The position numbers were made by a program, and so were the translations under genes. From positions 1 to 64,000 of the forward strand of contig QNGE01000286.1 in assembly GCA_008508345.1 (NCBI GenBank): a DNA stretch of 64,000 bases, in the 5' to 3' direction. Source of the stretch: Paragonimus westermani (taxonomy: Eukaryota; Platyhelminthes; Trematoda; Plagiorchiida; Troglotrematidae). Under the pieces are notes generated by a model. The model was not told the origin of the DNA and searched no databases. It saw only the letters and a program-made list of their open reading frames with translations. This document shows positions 59,659-64,000 of this stretch, piece by piece. Within the stretch, counting starts at the first letter, position 1; every line of letters begins with the position of its first letter.

Positions 59659-62656
59659 GCCAAGAGCTCGGAAACTTCAGATATGGACTCTGCTACCCAC
59701 CCGTCCACTGTCTCATATGGAATCCACCAAATGACTCAGGGGATCGACTGCCCTGGCAGGATTTCTCAGACACTTCATGGTGGAATCCACCAAAGCCACT
59801 GCTGAGATTTTTTTAACCAAGTAAATGAAAAGCCACACTCCTGCTCTTCCTGAGACCTCGTCATGTCCATTGTGAAGTAAACAAGTGGGTGTTCGAGAAA
59901 ATCATCTAGCGTTCACAGACTGCAGCCCGCGTACCGATGCTGCCAGAGCTATACACAACCTAGAAAACTCAGTTCTCTGTACCCAGTTCGCTAATAACAA
60001 AGAAGTGTCGCGAAATGCGATGTCGTCAGCTGTCTCCAGTTGCGACGTATACGGATTCTGGATAGAAACATTAACAGAAGTGATAAACGATTGGGTTTCG
60101 CCTTAATAAAAGACCGTTATCAGTACCAAAGCAGAAGAAGTGGCTGAGCTAATAAGTTAAGAACTCATGAGTTTGGACAACGAAAATATTGCTTCACAGT
60201 GATTTGGAGGACGAGGAAAATATTAGAGTCTGTCTGCACAATATCATGCCAAAAGAGCCATTGGGGTCAACAGCATAACCCGCCCCCACTATGTGCTTTT
60301 ACAGTGGACGTGGGTGATAGTTCCTTTCAATTCTTCTTCTTGAATGAAGCACAAAGAAGACTTACTGCAATTTGTGGACACCTTATTGACTTACGACAGT
60401 GGCAAATGTGAAACACAAGTTATGTAATTCTGTTGAATAGGGACAAACACGGTATAGACACACATACATTCACACTAATTATTATTTCGTTGACACCACG
60501 GTTATCTGATAGATTGCCACGCCACCTTTGGCAGCTCATGGCCAGCTAGTGAGTTCTGATCAAGTTTTGATCACTCAGGCGTAAATCCACCTAATCTCTG
60601 CTGTAGGCATCGATCTGTTCTGTTGATAGAAATGCCACTGTAACTACAAGGGTGCTGACAATTCACCTCAAAGAGAGACCACTTGGGTGGGTCATGGTTA
60701 AGAACAAGCTGAAAAACATACCTCATTGAAGCAGCAACCACAGTTTATCCGCATTTTATCTACAATTGAATGCAGACCGTAATTTTCGACCCACGTCTGT
60801 TGTGACATTGCCGATGTTGAAAGGTAAGTTTAGAAGTAGTTGCGTTTTCGCAACTGCACACATGGCAATCTAAACCACTGTCCTCTAGCTGTGAATAACG
60901 GCATGCATCTAGCGATATCTGTTTGTGGGCAAAAAACTTTATGGTGTCTCCTCCTCCCCCCGGCAAACAATCGTCCCTGCAGATCCGCCGGGTGTTACAA
61001 AACAGCGTTCACGCCAGGTCTCATTAACAGGCGATTAAGGCGAGGGAAGAAAAGTGTAAACACTAACCACTGGACGTTCTATTGAGTCATCTTGTGACCT
61101 GGAAGGCATAACGTCCAAAAAGAGACTTTTATTTGCGGAAATCAAAACGTTTGGGATTAACTAAACTCAACTTAGGTAAAAGTGAATAGTTTTGGGAAAA
61201 ATCCTGCTTTCATCTACACTTCGTTAGCCGAGGCTGGCAGTGGTTATAATTTCGGAGCGTTGCTGTTCAATCATTTCTGAAAGTTCGTTCGTCAGCCTAG
61301 GACGCAACTGACTAAAAATCGATAAACAATCAGGCTTCTGTGAGATAATCTAAAATCAAAGCGGATATTCTATATGCACAAATATACAAACAGTCTGATG
61401 CGACTGATAGGGATGAACAAAAACAAATTACCGTGTGGAATAATATCACACAGAATTTGACTTGTTCTCAAACAGTAGTCTTTGTTAGTATATAGCCAAC
61501 ATCGACAGAATACGTTATACACAAACTCACTGAGGTGTTCTTTGAACCGTGCACCATTTTGAAGGAATCTTACACACGCAAGAAGGTAAACGTGTGATGG
61601 ATAGGATAGCGAATATCCATAATTCACCAGACAAATATGTAGTAGGGTGATCTAACCATGAAAAGAAATAGTATTCATGCGACAATACACTATGTGGAGC
61701 ACCTCTTGAATGTGGTATGCGGGTCCTGATTGGCTTCATTTGTCCGTAGTAAAGTCTCAAGGTGTCTCTATACAGAATTAGAATTTGCAGCTCCGTTGCA
61801 ATTTGTTTCCGCATCAAAATACTCGTTTCAGCCTCAATGGTTACGTAGTGTTTCCAGTGCAAAAAATCCAGTGCATTCTGGACCCACACTCAGCTCTGTT
61901 CAGCATAACTGTACCGGGATCTTCCTCTGGCGGAGGAGAAGCCAAGTACCACAGTTGTTTCTGGAATTGTTAACGTTCAAACGTCATTGTTGGGATTGAT
62001 AGTGTACAAACGTGAGGTTTGAAACTGAACCCAGCTTTGAACTTGCGGTGATCGGAAGGTTTAGCTGTGGCTCCAAGTGGCTTCTGTATCTACCGTGCCT
62101 TTACACAACAAAATAAGCATTAACAGTTGTACATCACAGATTTGGCTCTACTTACATCTGCACGAAATGGCAACATTTACTTACTAACTGTTTGAACATG
62201 ACTTGCGTGGGTGCCCTCGAGGGTCGCTTAAATTGTATCACTGGTCGTGAACTAGAGAAAAACGGAGGCCAGAACATTTATCTTGATTCGTTTGACCAAA
62301 GTTGGATTATGGCGATGGCAAGTTGACCGGCGCAATATACATTTTGGTTGATTCGTTCCTGTTTCATAACATCCAAAGTTCCGGAAAATATGGTAAGACC
62401 TTGAATGCGGTACAAACTCATTGGTATCCAACATCTAGCAACCACAGTAAACAAGACCGCTGCGCATTCTGAAGAAACCGTGTGCGGCATCAACGAAAAA
62501 CTGCCTAGGATGTATAATCATGAAAGACAGCTAGAATTAACTGATAATGACGAACTAACTAACAATCAGAATGACTTAAGAGTCTTAACACAAAAACTCC
62601 GATCCTAAAATCTCTGCAAATATATTTTTGATGAAACCCGGTTTTTAATTTTACAG
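59659..62656. other. No assignable gene
   Basis: Frames of 70-120 codons exist (plus 59885-60106, 61730-61999; minus 61527-61889; plus 62405-62608 with LTDNDELTNNQNDLRVLTQK). None has a domain or both splice sites. Confidence 0.3.
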
Positions 62657-62767
62657 CACGTTTTATTTACAATGACTCTGAGTGAGCAAGTTAGACAGGT
62701 GTCTCAAACCTTAGCGGAATATTTTAGAAACCACACTTTCAGTCCGATCGTTAACCTGCACTTTCAG
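62657..62767 (+). CDS. Candidate host exon with possible start codon
   Basis: Acceptor TTTTTAATTTTACAG and donor TTTCAG|GTAAAA enclose 111 bases, phase 0 at both ends. The frame reads HVLFT, then MTLSEQVRQVSQTLAEYFRN and HTFSPIVNLHFQ. The ATG at 62672 could be the start of a new gene or an internal Met. A possible next exon, phase 0, begins at 63228 after GATTTTTTCCTCATTAG: either 24 bases to a donor at 63252 (KSIRKQLN) or a terminal exon. Family unknown. Confidence 0.45.
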
Positions 62768-64000
62768 GTAAAATTTTATATTCAGACATCGCAGTATTAG
62801 AAAGTAGTCCCTCGTTTTATCTTTAAAATAGGGCTTATAGTCATTCTCATGATGTTGTGGATATTGAAAATATGTTTGTGAGCAGTTGATGCAATGGAGC
62901 TAATCGTGATCAGTAAACCACTGAGGGACTGCAAGCTGAATAAAGTTAGACGCACTACAACTATATGCGTTTAGACAATAGCCATACACCAAACATGGAT
63001 CTGAAGCCAGTATTTTGGACTTCGGAAACAATTCTAGGGGAACGATGTGTTATCTTATCGTCTGCTTTTCAATGAAGATTCGCCAGGCAATACAGTTTAT
63101 CCGAAAAGCGCGTCCGCTGAACTGAACGTACACAACAAGGGCGCCAATAGCAAATGAAAATTGTCCTGTAAAATGATTTTTCACCAGCTTGCGTTTTACT
63201 GATTTTCGTAGATTTTTTCCTCATTAGAAATCTATCAGAAAACAGTTAAATGTGAGAACAGATGTTGATGGCAAATACGGCATAGAATGACACAAATCGC
63301 AGATGTAAACTTTCACAGCTGTTTTGTTTTACTGAACAAGTGAAAAGAAAAGATAACACAGATTTTCGGAGAAAACACGTTATAATTCAGAGGTACGTCT
63401 GCACTGTAAGGACAGCTGTGAACGGCTAGTAAATAACAGCACATGGTAAGCCCCACCAGCTTATCTACGTTTTCACCTCAGTAACTCTTTCACACACCCG
63501 GCCTGTTCGGAAATGTTTCTTCGTTTATTATATCACTGATAATTCATGAAACATATTCGTAATCGATTTTGGTTGACATGCACGAATGTGCCCAATCTGG
63601 GCTGGTTAGTAAAAACCTCAGTAATATCGCTTCACAGTCGTATAGACCAGAATAACAGCAGTTGTCTGAGCGAGGGTTTGAACCACAGATGATTCCCTAT
63701 AACGGGTGAAGCCGCATTTAATGCTATTTTCAAAGTGAACTAAGTGAAAAGAATATCTGCAAGCGATAATTTTACTACGCTCTGCTACATTACTGGCATC
63801 TTTGTCTCTTCACACTTGTGTGAACTCGGCAAACAGTGTTCGGTTTCGACCAAGTTATCTCGTTTCATTTTGAATAAACCCCGTACAATAAGATTAGGGT
63901 AGTACGTTGTATAAATTATACCTCCCGATTTTCGCTGTTCTACCAGCAAACAAAACAAAGATCACGTTTTGCAATAATCATCGCTATATACGTTTTCCCG
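62768..64000. other. No assignable gene
   Basis: AT-rich, short frames only, apart from the possible small exon at 63228-63251. Confidence 0.35.

Noticed and set aside
1..64000. Bacterial or phage system, CRISPR array, operon
   Set aside because: Spliced coding blocks, retroelement types and low coding density are eukaryotic. No regularly spaced repeats were seen.

Overview
This window is eukaryotic and most likely comes from a parasitic flatworm (a cestode or trematode). No continuous long genes are visible. Instead there are short splice-flanked coding blocks separated by many kilobases of transposon wreckage, with retroelements of the kinds common in flatworm genomes: BEL/Pao, Gypsy, Penelope-like, RTE-like and CR1-like elements and a tRNA-derived SINE. 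I cannot name the species. Three single N positions mark assembly joins, and each lies inside self-similar sequence.

Layout: 1-6698 is a decayed minus-strand BEL/Pao retrotransposon with both LTRs, the left one cut by the window edge. 6.7-15.7 kb holds nothing I can name. 15.8-17.8 kb is a plus-strand CR1-like LINE remnant with a PHD-like zinc finger. 19.6-20.5 kb encodes a von Willebrand A domain resembling VWA3A/VWA3B, broken over two or three frames by small introns or indels. 21.2 kb holds a compact 51-codon ORF with an acceptor-like site before it and AATAAA just after it. 22.2-22.8 kb is a large foldback element. 23.7-27.7 kb is a decayed minus-strand Gypsy element whose reverse transcriptase is split by a 173 bp palindromic insertion with a 9 bp target duplication. 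Two phase-compatible exons lie at 29.0-29.6 kb.

Further right: 31.6-32.2 kb is an RTE-like fragment (minus). 35.7-36.2 kb is the 3' end of a Penelope-like element with hammerhead-like core boxes. 38.1 kb is a TGTA microsatellite. 41.0-41.3 kb is a head-to-head SINE pair inside one 11 bp direct repeat. Possible host exons lie at 39.2 kb (minus) and at 44.6, 46.9, 51.2 and 52.5 kb (plus). 52.8-55.5 kb is a nearly complete Penelope-like element with a GIY-YIG endonuclease (minus). 57.5-58.9 kb is a second RTE-like element (plus). 59.5 kb is a third SINE copy. 62.7 kb is another candidate exon.

Functionally, the window reads as part of one or more intron-rich host loci on the plus strand, whose introns have been filled by at least five retroelement lineages. 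The exon models are inferences from splice sites, phase and codon content, and transcript data would be needed to link them. No CRISPR, operon or prokaryotic feature is present.
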